Positions 9,378-19,750 of a stretch of DNA of 64,000 bases are shown here, one piece after another. Below the pieces are notes generated by a model, which was not told the DNA's origin, did not search any database, and saw only the letters and a program-made list of their open reading frames with translations. This stretch comes from Exophiala sp. HKRS030. Taxonomy: Eukaryota > Ascomycota > Eurotiomycetes > Chaetothyriales > Herpotrichiellaceae. The stretch's first letter is position 1, and every line of letters starts with the position of its first letter. The stretch spans positions 1,984,001 to 2,048,000 of the forward strand of contig JAHWDD010000009.1 in assembly GCA_023897205.1 (NCBI GenBank), read 5' to 3'. Position numbers and translations under genes: made by a program.

Positions 9378-10049
9378 ATGACTTCGTCAGAAGACAGGAC
9401 ACCCACTACTCTACCGCCTGGCACCTCTGACAACACCACGGCGCCGTCGAAGTCGACTCTGTTGGCCACTTCCTCTGACCTGGCTCACCTGTCTTCCCTG
9501 ACTGAGCATGCCAAAGACGACGACTCGCCCACAATCTGGGCCGAAGTCAATAGAGTCTTGGCTCAACATTTCGGTCACTCTCTCTTCACCATACTTACAT
9601 ACTCTTCTTCCTCCACACCAGACTCTTCCACACTAGTGGTTAGACGAATCTATAGTACCAGGGAGGATTTGCATCCACTGGGGTTGCGACGAGGACCAGG
9701 CCAGCAGCAGAGTGACGCCAGCTCCGGCGGAGGAGGCAGTCTCGGCAAGTCCGAAATCCCTCCGCAGCGAGAGGCCTGGATCCAACGTGTCCTCATCGAC
9801 GGTGAGACATGGCGAGGATCGACGAAAGAAGATTTGAAGGCAGTCTTTGAAGATTGGGAACTGTTGTGGAGCCTCGGCTTGGGGTCGGTGCTGAACATCC
9901 CCGTGCGATTGGGGACCAAAACCATCGGGTCATTGAATGTTTTGGATAAAGAACATGCATATGACGAGGCAGATTTGAGTTTCGGAACACTCGTTGCTCA
10001 GATGGTGGCAGGTCGCGTCGACAAAGCTGGACGGCTACCCATATCTTAG
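9378..10049 (+). CDS. GAF-domain protein
   Basis: Single exon, 223 aa from the ATG at 9378; an in-frame non-ATG extension upstream overlaps the TATA-proximal leader and is not used. Residues ~45-215 look like one GAF domain: helix SPTIWAEVNRVLAQHFGHSLFTIL, strand VVRRIYSTREDLHPLG, an inserted Gly/Gln/Ser-rich loop, the helical REAWIQRVLIDGETW, and the C-terminal strands NIPVRLGTKTIGSLNVLD followed by a helix. GAF domains bind small molecules; stand-alone fungal versions are poorly understood. It shares an unusual promoter palindrome with the permease/amidohydrolase pair 3 kb away, so it may sense or help handle the same compound (inference). Confidence 0.8.
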   Translation: MTSSEDRTPTTLPPGTSDNTTAPSKSTLLATSSDLAHLSSLTEHAKDDDSPTIWAEVNRVLAQHFGHSLFTILTYSSSSTPDSSTLVVRRIYSTREDLHPLGLRRGPGQQQSDASSGGGGSLGKSEIPPQREAWIQRVLIDGETWRGSTKEDLKAVFEDWELLWSLGLGSVLNIPVRLGTKTIGSLNVLDKEHAYDEADLSFGTLVAQMVAGRVDKAGRLPIS

Positions 10050-10333
10050 CAAAGTCGAACTCGGAAATGTAGAGAGTCAATGAATATACACTGATGGTAA
10101 CTAGCTGATAGATAGCCATAGTATCAGATAAGACCATGAGAACTGAAGAAGGAAACTCTCGACTGGCTCAAGTGGCCTGACCTAGAACTCCGAACAAGTA
10201 CATCTCGTTTTCCGTTTCTACATGCCGTAGTATCCTGGACATCTCTTCATACACGTTTCGAATAGGTAGTCACGAAACTCCAGCCCTGGTCTATCCGTCA
10301 CCTGACTAAGACATTCTCATCTCACAGTACGCC

Positions 10334-12169
10334 TTACAGCGAGTAACGGATATTCTTGTTTTGCCAGTCGGTCTCGTCTAGCTCGAGCTGCTCGAAGGCG
10401 TTCTCCGCGGCTTCGCCCATCACGATGTTGTCCTGACCCCTCTCCTGATCACGTTTTCCGTTCCACCAGGCCATGAGCTGTCGCATGGTGAGAATAATGG
10501 CAATGTTGAGCACGAAGCAGGCGATCATGACATTGAAAGCAGTCTGATAAAACAGGGGTTAGTATAGATTCTCTTGTCACTGTGGGAAGCGCAAGAGATG
10601 AAAACACACCTTGTAGCCTGGGGCTTCACGGGCCAAGAATGTCTGTGGTCCGATGATGTATCCTGTGCAGAATCCCAGGAAAAGCATTGCGTTGACGGTT
10701 GCCTTTTTGGTATGGCCACAAATGTTACTCGAGATCAAACTCAAGATGGTGGGGAAAGAGCTGGCGTAGGCTGAGATGAGCCACAGACCAGCCAGGCGGC
10801 TTATTTTATCGCTTTCGGGAAGAAGCTTGATCATCAGGGCTCCCGCAAGCGAGATGAGGTTGAGTAATGCGATCGAGATGCAGCGAGCGTTCTTGAATGA
10901 CATTGATACCGCAACAGTGAAGACGACGAACAGGAGCAAGAAGGCGCCTTGAGACATTGTGAGGAGCTGGGTTTTGTAGAGGCTGAAGCCGAAACTTTTC
11001 AGAATGATGCTTCCGAACTGGCGTCTTTGTCAACAATGGCTCTGTTTTACCCCAGAAGCACGTTGGGTGAGCACTTACCGCCGTGAGACCCCCTCCTGGA
11101 AGAGTGGTAAATATATTGAGCAAGAAGAACAACCATGTTCTGGGATCAATCAAAGCTTCCTTGAACTGGGCACTGCTCCATTTCCTGCTGTCGGCTGAGT
11201 GGCGCGTACCTTGCACTCGAGCGAATGCCAACTTTCTCTCTTCGGTGGTGAGGAACTTCGCCGTCTGAGGGTTGTTGGGGAGCACAAAATACATGACAAT
11301 ACCCCAAATGATTGTCACCGCACCAAAAATGATGAAGAGAAACTGCGAGAAGTAAGAATACAGCTTGACATGAACGCAAGATCATGAGCCTCACCTGCCA
11401 ACTTTTGACTGCGCTATGTATGTGGGAAAACCCATAGGCTAAGACGCCTCCAAATATATAGGCGACACTGGCGCCTCCATACCAAATCCCGTGTCTGAGA
11501 GCGTGTTCGGATGGCTTGTACCACATCGCGGTGATCATAGTGAAGCCAGGATTGATCGCTGCCTCAAAGCAGCCGAGAAGGATACGCAGGACGGACAGAG
11601 TTCCGAAGTCATGGCCGGCAGCCGTGCACATAAGAATGCCACCCCAGATTATGCTAGGAGAAATCAGTCATCAAAAGCTAGTTGCATCATTCGTGGGCAC
11701 TCACACAGTCAAGACGACAACCTTTGCAGCAGGAAATTTGACCAGCGCGATGGCAGAAATAGGGCTGGCAACCAGGAAGCCAACGTAGAAAAAGCTCGAC
11801 ACCCACGGATACTGCGAGCCGCTCAATTTCTCCTCGAATTAGCAAGAGCACTACATCTGAGCAAGCTGTAACTTACCGTATCTTCTATAATACCCATAAT
11901 GGCTGTGTATCCCAGCGAGGTCTTGTCTAGGTACTGGAAGAGGTACAACAAGAACATGACCGGCATCAAGCTATCGTGGGTTAGAATTGGCATACTGTGG
12001 CAAGGCATTGGGCATAGGCTGACTGAAAATCAATCTTCCTCACGAGCCGTCTTTCCTCGGCTGGATGGAGGAAAACGATCCCCGATGAATCTTGCTGACC
12101 AGATTGAGACGTCACACACTCCATATCGTCCTTGGTGTCAGACAAGGTCTTTGTTTCGGTGGAAGCCAT
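10334..12169 (-). CDS. MFS permease, Dal5/allantoate-permease (ACS) family
   Basis: Seven exons, complement(join(10334..10543,10610..11017,11079..11342,11395..11653,11705..11811,11877..11970,12024..12169)), 495 aa, a normal length. Introns are 51-66 nt with clear donors and acceptors. The spliced protein opens with a hydrophilic N-terminus, then RRLVRKIDFHLMPVMFLLYLFQYLDKTSLGYTAIMGI, the hallmark of the anion:cation symporter/Dal5 group of the major facilitator superfamily. Further TM segments include FFYVGFLVASPISAIALVKF, IIWGGILMCTAAG and a cytosolic VQGTRHSADSRKW loop. Substrates in the family include allantoate, nicotinate, pantothenate, dipeptides and other carboxylates; the actual one is unknown. 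It is transcribed divergently from the amidohydrolase across a 578-bp promoter with three CGG-N10-CCG sites, so the pair probably imports and hydrolyses one compound (inference). Confidence 0.88.
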
Positions 12170-12437
12170 AATCGCTGCGGCAGAGAACTGATAGTGATCG
12201 TTGCGGGTGTATGTTGCACGAATTCTAGATCCAGATCAAATCCATCTCGTCGCATGTGGGAGTTCGTGATTCTTATGCTCAGGGCCGTACCCCGTGGGAA
12301 CAATCCAGTTCGTATCTTCTCAAAGCCACCGGGCCCGATACCGAACTCATTGCCTGCGATAACCGATCAATGCTAGTCGGATTTCGTGCCCTATTGAGCA
12401 CTTTAAGGGCTGGGCCAAGCGATGTTGAGGGATTCTG

Positions 12438-12453
12438 CGGGTACCTCTACCCG
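12438..12453. promoter_or_regulatory. CGG-N10-CCG palindrome, copy 2
   Basis: CGGGTACCTCTACCCG, one arm imperfect but CGG and CCG triplets intact and ten bases apart. Confidence 0.6.
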
Positions 12454-12494
12454 GTCTTTTCACTGGAATACCCCGTATCTCAAGCCGAACGTGG

Positions 12495-12510
12495 CGGGTA
12501 CGTGTACCCG
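12495..12510. promoter_or_regulatory. CGG-N10-CCG palindrome, copy 3
   Basis: CGGGTACGTGTACCCG; 57 bases after copy 2. Confidence 0.65.
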
Positions 12511-12585
12511 CCAACGCCAATCAAACAAGAACCTACGAACGAGCTATCGTTCTCTTCGCCACCAACTTGACAACTGCGAATTCGT

Positions 12586-12601
12586 CGGGTACTGGTACCC
12601 G
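12586..12601. promoter_or_regulatory. CGG-N10-CCG palindrome, copy 4
   Basis: CGGGTACTGGTACCCG; 91 bases after copy 3. Confidence 0.65.
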
Positions 12602-12747
12602 TAAATGAGCGCGGGGGCTCTAGAATCCCTGTCGACCTGGCAAGATCACTGTGATCTAATTCAGACGACAAATTTATAATGTCGACATGTCATAGTCCAT
12701 CGTCTCTTCGTGAGACAACATTCACCCACTCCGCACACTTTGAAACC

Positions 12748-14094
12748 ATGGACGGACAGACTGAACATAAGGCATCATTTCTGAATGACATGGCGACCCC
12801 TTGGAAACTTCCAGCTCAGCCAAAATATGTACTCCTGGGGGCCAACCTGATCGATCCTGTTCAGGGCGTCGTTATCAAGAATGCAACCATCCATCTTTCC
12901 CAAGGCATTGTGGCATCCGTGAATGGGCCACGTGAAGAGTGGGAAAATGACTCAGACACGGTAAAGGTTGACCTACAAGGGAAATATGTATGCCCAGGGT
13001 TGATTGATTGTCACGTTCACCTTGCGGCGGTCCCAGGCGAAAAGGATTTGCGGGATATGAAGGGCATGAGTCCGCTTGTCTCCCTCCTGCGCCAACCTCA
13101 AGTCTGTAGAGCCATGCTTGAGCGCGGATTTACCACAGTGCGAGACTGTGGAGGTGCAACACTCGCTTTGAAAGAGGCGATTGAACAGCACGTGCACCCG
13201 GGACCTCGCATCTTTTTCGCAGGACATGCTTTATCGCAGAGTGGGGGGCATGGAGATATGCGCCAAAAGCACGATAGCAGTGAGTGCTGCGCTGCGAGCG
13301 TTCTGAACATTGGAAAAGTTGTCGACGGCGTGCCGGAATGTCTCAAATATGCCCGAGAGGAGCTTCGTCAAGGTGCCGACTTCCTCAAAATCATGGGGGG
13401 TGGCGGAGTCGCCAGTCCCACCGACAAAATTGAGCACATCCAGTTCTCCGATGAAGAAATCAGAGCTATTGTGACAGTGGCGTCGAATGCGGGCACCTAT
13501 GTTACTTCCCATGCTTATACGCCACAGGCGATCCAGCAGGCGCTCCGACAGGGCGTGATGGGCATCGAGCATGGGAATTTAATCGACGAAGAGACTGCCA
13601 AGTTAATGCACGAGAAGGGAGCGTTCTTGACACCGACTCTCGTCACGTATGCTACCATGGCCAAGGCCCCTGGGTTTTTGCCTCCAGCTTCGGCTCGAAA
13701 GAACAAAGAAGTGTTGGAAAAGGGATTGCATGCTCTTCAACTTGCATCCAAGAACAATGTCAACATATGTTTCGGCACCGATCTGTTGGGGGTGCTTCAA
13801 TTTGCCCAATCCCACGAATTTAGTCTGCGGAGTAAGGTCCTACCACCCAAGGATATCCTCCAAAGTGCTACAGTCACTGCTGCTCGTATGCTTCGTCAAC
13901 AAGACTTCTTGGGCCAAATACGTCCGGGATTTGCAGCCGATCTCCTGATCTTGAAGGCAAACCCTTTGGAGGACATCACAGTGTTGGATGATCCCGATCA
14001 GAACGTGCTGGCAACCCTAAAAGATGGACGGGTTGTGGCGACTAGATGGTCGGAACTCAGTCTGGACGTCAAGAGGCTTGCAAAACTCGCGTAG
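12748..14094 (+). CDS. Metal-dependent amidohydrolase (imidazolonepropionase/Xaa-Pro dipeptidase-like)
   Basis: Single exon, 448 aa from the ATG at 12748 (ACCATGG context). An earlier in-frame ATG at 12679 overlaps a TATA-like sequence and is probably too close to the transcription start. Amidohydrolase-superfamily metal ligands are all visible: HVH at residues 89-91 (LIDCHVHL), the Lys in DFLKIMGGGG (214, likely carboxylated), His in TSHAYTP (255), His in GIEHGN (275) and Asp in FGTDLLG (345). No signal peptide is seen from this start. The C-terminus has the usual GFAADLLIL composite-domain strand. Fungal enzymes of this group include ochratoxin-hydrolysing amidases and other C-N hydrolases, so an amide, cyclic imide or dipeptide-like substrate is likely. 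Divergent from a permease and followed by a Zn2Cys6 regulator. Confidence 0.88.
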   Translation: MDGQTEHKASFLNDMATPWKLPAQPKYVLLGANLIDPVQGVVIKNATIHLSQGIVASVNGPREEWENDSDTVKVDLQGKYVCPGLIDCHVHLAAVPGEKDLRDMKGMSPLVSLLRQPQVCRAMLERGFTTVRDCGGATLALKEAIEQHVHPGPRIFFAGHALSQSGGHGDMRQKHDSSECCAASVLNIGKVVDGVPECLKYAREELRQGADFLKIMGGGGVASPTDKIEHIQFSDEEIRAIVTVASNAGTYVTSHAYTPQAIQQALRQGVMGIEHGNLIDEETAKLMHEKGAFLTPTLVTYATMAKAPGFLPPASARKNKEVLEKGLHALQLASKNNVNICFGTDLLGVLQFAQSHEFSLRSKVLPPKDILQSATVTAARMLRQQDFLGQIRPGFAADLLILKANPLEDITVLDDPDQNVLATLKDGRVVATRWSELSLDVKRLAKLA

Positions 14095-14574
14095 GAAGAC
14101 GACAGCGTATCGCACGATGCGATGGATTCGATCGGCTTCATTATGGCAGTTCATGGTGGCGGTAGTTCTTGATGCTGTTCAATGATATGATGTGTACAGT
14201 GTATGCAGTGATAGGGTTACATGCGTATCGCCTGAGCAATCTTTCGTTATTACCGCTTCAGATAGAGTGCAGATAGTGCCTCCCGGAAGTGAACTTCAGT
14301 TTCGTAGGGGTTGAAAAGTGACAATAGTTTCTAAAAGATATAAGAAGAGATCAAGTGTTGAGGAGGGACATCATAGAGTACTACTGTGTTCCTGATTGCT
14401 GCTGCTTTATACTTCTAACATTCTGTTCCTTAAAGCAGCAGCGTTCATGAACAGAATAAGACGGGTAGATTCGGTACTCGGTCAATGTTGACCTCACTTT
14501 CCTCCGCCCACTTTCAAGCGTAGGAACCGATTCTGGCAATGGCTGAGGCCTTCGAAGTTGATGTCTAGTATTAA
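14095..14574. other. Intergenic: 3' flank of amidohydrolase and promoter of Zn2Cys6 regulator
   Basis: 480 bases with no coding signal. No copy of the CGGGTAC palindrome is present here, so the regulator would not obviously be part of the same regulon by this motif. Confidence 0.5.
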
Positions 14575-16951
14575 ATGTCACTTTTCAAAGATATCATCGT
14601 CGAAACAAAAGGTATCAATCGCTCTCAAATCGGACGCTCGAGAAGACGGAATGCAATGCTGCCAGGGAAGGTTCAGTCTTCGAAACGAAATCGCCCACAT
14701 GTACCGCTGGAAAACAGGAAGAGGACAGTTCAAGCATGCATTCAGTGTCGTACAAGTAAAAAGAAATGTCGGCCAGGTCCTCGAAACCAATGTGCAAGTT
14801 GTGCGCGATCTAGACAAGCATGTGTGTTTGAAAGCATTCCCCCTAGGCAACATGAGACCCAGCGAGAGTCGCCGAAAGTAACCAATTCACCTCAAGACGA
14901 TCTATTCCGCTGGGCTAACATGGCAAATGACATCTCAGCCCGGTTCAACGAAATTTGCCCCGGAAACGCCTTGGATCCGAACCACTTCTCAATAATATCT
15001 GGCCTGTTCCGCGAAGCTGTTGCTGGCCAGGGTCAACGTCTCGACCTCAGTCACGACGCTTCGGACCACGAGACAACATCTCCCAGATCAGGTGTTGGTA
15101 GGCAGATCTCTCTCCGTATCCAGCTGTTGATTGACCTGGCGGCCAGAACGCGAAATGTTGATTTCCGAGCAAGGCTTTTTGACTGCGGTGTCTGAGACAA
15201 TTGCTCCAGACCATCCTCAGAACGATAAAGTAAGTTAGGTACAAGCGATTCGATTGAAACAAATCTGATGCTTCATTTAGAGCGCCTCGCCTGTCCATAA
15301 CTTACAACATCATCAAGACTCGAGGTTACTTGTTGCAGGCATAGCCAAGCTTCCACCATATCGGGAGGCTGTGTCTCTTACCGACGTCTTCTTCACGTAT
15401 CTCGAATCCAACTGGTACTATTTTGATGAAGGCTGGTTTCGTGGTCTACTGGTACAGGTTTACCGGGAAGAACCTCTCGCACCACAAATCCATTGCACAA
15501 CCTTGTGCTTGGTCTTCCTGGTGCTCGCTCTGGGTGAATCCTTCCTCCATGTCAACCAATCGAGTCCAGCGGATTTACGTCAACAAGACCTTGCTCTGGA
15601 TGAGCTTCCCGGTATTCATTTCTACCAGGTGGCCATGGAATTAATGCCTAGCGTCCTAAGTACTACCACTGTTGAGAGCGTGCAGTGTTGCCTCTTGAAG
15701 GCGTTGTATACCCTTCCAACTCAGAACAGCTCTTATTTTTATACCTACTCTGGACTTGCGTTGCGCCTAGCAGTCAGTCTTTCGCTTCACCTTAACACAA
15801 CTGACAATAAAGTCACGCCCGAGAGTCGTGAAGTGTCAACTAGAGTGTTTTGGACTGCCTATTGTATTGAAAGGTTAGACCCATGACAAGTATGGAAGTG
15901 CACGAGTTAACTTCTTTCAGACGATCATCGGTTGTGATGGGCTTCCCGACAATGCTACAGATGAAAGATATAACTGCCCCTCTCCCTCAGAAGAGGCCGG
16001 ACTTGGACAAACTTCGTCCCCAAAAGGTGGATCGTCTCATCGCCTTCACGAAACTGACCTTGGTCCTGAATAAAGTCACCGACGCAAGGTGGGGAACCTA
16101 CCAACTCCAATGCTTTCGAATTCATGGTCACTAACAAAATTTATAGTCCCGTCGATGAAAATTCGGACAAGTTTTCTTGGGCGTGTTCGACCCTCGAGGG
16201 TTGGAAGCGATCTCTGCCCGCCCACTTGGTGGCTCTTGATACATTGTCCTTGCGGGCCACTGCTCATCTTGATATCATGTACCAGATAATCTGGATCTAT
16301 ATTGGCCGGGCAGCCCTATTGCGTCTTGTTCGAAAGCGGCTTCGCCAAAGTGATGGAGGGGGAAAGTCGGACCTTTCTACAACCGAAAAACTCGCCGATA
16401 AATGCGTCAACGCCGCCCATACCATTATTGAATGGATTAACCTTCTAAGCAGCCACAATAAGCTTGCCAAATTCTCCTGGACGGATTTCCACTCTTGCTC
16501 CTCCGCGATTATCGTCATACTCTTGAATGAGGTATTGCGTACACGAGATCTGTCCTCGTCGACCATTGACCATGGTATTGACGCTCTGCGGTTCATGGCA
16601 AGTGGTAGTCGGCTTGCCAGAGATGGGCTCCATTTGGTCGAACGCCTACGCGCCAGTGTTCGCAAACACAAAGCATCAGGGCAAAACGGCCCAACATTGG
16701 TGGCCCGGAACGACAATGCAGCAGCCGAAGCCCCGGGTTTATCATTGACACAAGACACTGGTGCCGAGTACACTCCTTCTGACTTTTCGAACTTTGACCC
16801 GGCGTTGTTCAGCGACCTGGAGCCCTCGTTACTCCAATACTCAAGTCAAGACCTCTCCCTCTTTGGTTTTGACGGCTTCTTCCCTACGGACGAAGCGGAT
16901 GGCTCCTTGTGGAGCTGGGACGATCCAATGAACCCGGCGCTGCCATGGTAA
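14575..16951 (+). CDS. Zn2Cys6 fungal transcription factor with fungal_trans (MHR) domain
   Basis: Five exons, join(14575..15097,15174..15229,15281..15873,15921..16088,16147..16951), 714 aa; introns 47-76 nt. The N-terminal binuclear cluster has Cys at 55, 58, 65, 73, 76 and 83 (spacing 2-6-7-2-6), preceded and followed by basic residues for DNA contact. The middle is a typical fungal_trans/MHR region (LTDVFFTYLESNWYYFDEGW, VFWTAYCIERRSSVVMGFP). The C-terminus is acidic and rich in Phe, Asp and Ser (FDPALFSDLEPSLLQYSSQD), a likely activation domain. The first intron is needed to escape an in-frame TGA after 15181 and restores LTAVSETIAPDH. Placed between the amidohydrolase and the second permease, it is the natural candidate activator for one or both gene pairs. 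Confidence 0.85.
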
Positions 16952-17550
16952 TCCAACGCCTGGAGAGACCTTCAGCACGGGAAAAGATCTCCTTCATCTT
17001 CAAGCGCACACTCCGGGACCATTTACAGAGGCCATATCAAAGATTCGACTGGGGAGGAAGCACGTCACTTCTCAAATCTTTACATTGCACAAAAGGAAAA
17101 ACAAAAAACAAGAAAAAAGTCTACGCATGTTCTAATATTTTGTATCTGTACTAGGATCCAGCTATTTAGGCAACATTCTGGCTGGTAAATCAGCTGTTCA
17201 AAATGCTGTGCAAATTGGATCGGTCACGTTGACGATGATGATGTTATGTGTAACTCAAGGTTGAATCCAGGATACTCATGACAGAAGATGGATGTAACCC
17301 TAAGATATACCCATAGGTCCATTGTACATGAGGCGTAAGGCGTCGCAACAGGTGGGAGGAGAGCCGAGGTCATTTGTTTTAATATTGTATCTATGGGGCT
17401 GACATTAACCCGGTGGGAGTCAGAAGGGCTTTATTGCCCCAATTTTCTGGTTCATATTGGTATCTACAACAACCGACATGACCCAAAGCTGCTGCTCGAG
17501 TGCATCTATGACTGAAAGGAACTCTAAAGTCATACTCCGTGGTATTCCTT
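16952..17550. other. Intergenic between convergent regulator and permease
   Basis: 3' flanks of two convergent genes. An A-rich stretch near 17090-17120 may hold a polyadenylation region. Nothing else seen. Confidence 0.5.
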
Positions 17551-19379
17551 TCAAAGCCAGTAGAAAAAGTCCGGATGATCCTCGCAAATCTCTTCGAGGT
17601 CCATTCTTCTCCTCTCACGGGCGTCCGGGGTATGTTGATTCTGTCGCTTTTTGTGGTTTTGCACGTGAAGATAGCCCATCAACAGCGTAGCCACGAGCAT
17701 CCCCAGCAGGGCAAACGACAGGGCAAAGATTTTGCCCTTGCGGTATGTGGGTGGAGAGTCAAAGACCATAGATCCTGCGATAGAAAAGGATTGGCCCACC
17801 ATGTTGATCGCGGCGAGGGATGCAGCCCTGTAGGTTCAAGTATTTGTCTCAGTATAACGCACTCTCACAAGAATGGTTATCAATCACGTTCTCACTCACC
17901 TCTTTGTAAACCCAATTATGTTGGAGTTCAACCACCCCAGACTGAGTATGACGGTCGGATAGGTCCCGACGGCGATGACAAACGTCCCTCCAAACGCGAG
18001 CTTTTTGTGTTCAACCCCGGCGACGAGCAGGATGATCCAACCTACGGCCGTGATGGCGTAAGCAGTGACCAAGAAGCCGCCACGGTGCCTCGTCCGATCC
18101 GACGCGAAGCCGAATATCAAGATCGAAGTAACGGCACAGGCAAAGACCGGGATGGTAAGTAGTTGGGCATGCACCGATTTGTAGCCCAGAGACTTGATGA
18201 TCAAAGGCAAGAAACCTCCAACCGAGGCCAGATTGACATTGGTGCAGCAGTACAGGACGATGTAGAGATATATCTTCACGTCCTTCATGAGACCGAGAAG
18301 CTGCTTTGGGGTGATTTTCGCGTGGAGGGTGTTGTAAGCCTCTCGTGATCGCAACATTGCCATGGACTTTTCTGCTTCGGTGAAACCGAATCGTACCTTT
18401 TCAGGCACAGGTGGGAGAAGAGCCAGGATGATGAAGCCACATGCTATGGTGATTGGTCCTGATTCAGGCATGATGTCAGTGCATTGTAGTCTTTGGTAGA
18501 TATGAGTTCTCCCACAAACGTACCCTCGATGAGAAAAATCCATTGCCATGCCGCCACACCTAGAGCTCCGTTCAAGTTTGTCTCGATGCCATACGCTATC
18601 AAGCCATTGAAACTGCCTGCGAGTGCTTGCATCGAGAATAAAATGCCAATGCGTGAGGCCAGTTCGTTTCTCTTGTACCACAATGTGACATAGAGTGGTG
18701 CAGCTTGCACGAAGGCTTCAGCTGCTCCGATGACGACACGTAGGCCTGCAAGGGTGGCATAGTTCCGTGCCTGAGAAAGTCTTCGACACTGTCAAAATGA
18801 AGTCTGTAGTATACACTGGGTGACTTACAATGTTGTCACGAGTCCCCACGATACCATGGCAAGGCAGAGTTGGATTGGTGGTGTCACTTTTCGAAGGAAG
18901 AGGTCGCCTGGAAGCTGAAAGACGATGTATCCAACGTAGAATAGGGACACACAATTCGCCAGTTGTTTGCCTGTCAGGTGCAGGTTTTCAGACATGCCGG
19001 CAACAGCTGCATTGGCAAGATCACCTCGATCCTGGATGAAATTAGCTGATCTATCATACACTCTTTGTGCACAGCCAGAACACACCATAGAGGCGAGAAA
19101 GTACACCAAGGCGAGAAGGGGCAAGATGATGAAGTCGATCTTGAGTAAGAGCTTGCGCTCGATCTTCTTCTCCTCAGGAGTCCTTTGGCGTTCCTCGAAC
19201 ACGGTTAGACCAGTCACAGAAGAGTCGTGCACTTCATCGAGGTGTAGACTTAGTCCTTCGCCATTCTTGTTATCGTCGTGCGCCGACATTTCGACACTGG
19301 TATCTGTTCTATCCATAGCAAGTCTCAATAGGTTCGCGTTATTCTTGAAGAAGGACTGCACTGGGGTATCGACTCCCAT
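17551..19379 (-). CDS. MFS permease, ACS/Dal5-TNA1-like family (second copy)
   Basis: Five exons, complement(join(17551..17827,17900..18458,18524..18780,18829..19031,19086..19379)), 529 aa; a start at the in-frame ATG 19316 would give 508 aa. Introns 48-72 nt. After a hydrophilic N-terminus the spliced protein reads KIDFIILPLLALVYFLASMDRGDLANAAVAG, the family opening, then FYVGYIVFQLPGDLFLRKV and WQWIFLIEG at the motif before TM5-6. This group carries carboxylates and vitamins (nicotinate, biotin precursors, tartrate-like acids). It differs clearly from the 10-12 kb permease, so it is not a recent tandem copy. It diverges from the AtuA-like gene over 371 bp, suggesting uptake of the compound that enzyme uses (inference). 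Confidence 0.87.
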
Positions 19380-19750
19380 AAGTACTCCCCTTCATCTGGG
19401 GGAGGTCTGTGGGGAGAGCCGAATTCGCTTGAGCTTTCCCTGTTTCGATAAGCGAGGCGGCTTATGAAAGCGCAAAACGGGGTCATTGCGGCGTCCTCCA
19501 TATGATTTCGTCAGTTGAAGCCGTAATTCATAAGCGTTTCACGCTGCGCTGAGGTGACGGCCGCTCATTGCGCTTACATTGGCGAAACAAACATAAACAC
19601 CAAGCGAAAGCGCTCAGATGTCGCATATCGAGGAGAGGCTAAATAGTTCGCTGCGTCCTTTAGATTGCTTGGTATTCTCACTATTCTTTCTAGCCCAGCA
19701 TTCGTTTCGGCTGTTTTCTTTCTCCGTGTCTTGAAGAGACCAATACCAAT
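19380..19750. promoter_or_regulatory. Divergent promoter between MFS permease and AtuA-like gene
   Basis: 371 bp with a cluster of AAGCG/CGCTT words (near 19448, 19469, 19530, 19568, 19602 and 19608), several as TAAGCG or GCGCTTA. No CGGGTAC palindrome is present, so control is probably separate from the 12.4 kb promoter. Confidence 0.4.

Larger units (their letters stand above)
12170..12747. promoter_or_regulatory. Divergent promoter between Dal5-type permease and amidohydrolase
   Basis: 578 bp shared upstream region. It holds three CGG-N10-CCG palindromes at 12438, 12495 and 12586 and a TATA-like TTTATAA at 12673-12679. The palindromes sit 70-240 bases before that TATA element, a normal activator position for the amidohydrolase. 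Confidence 0.6.

Noticed and set aside
12679..12747. Earlier ATG for the 12.7 kb amidohydrolase
   Set aside because: It overlaps a TATA-like element and has a weak context; the ATG at 12748 has ACCATGG. The extra 23 residues resemble leader sequence.
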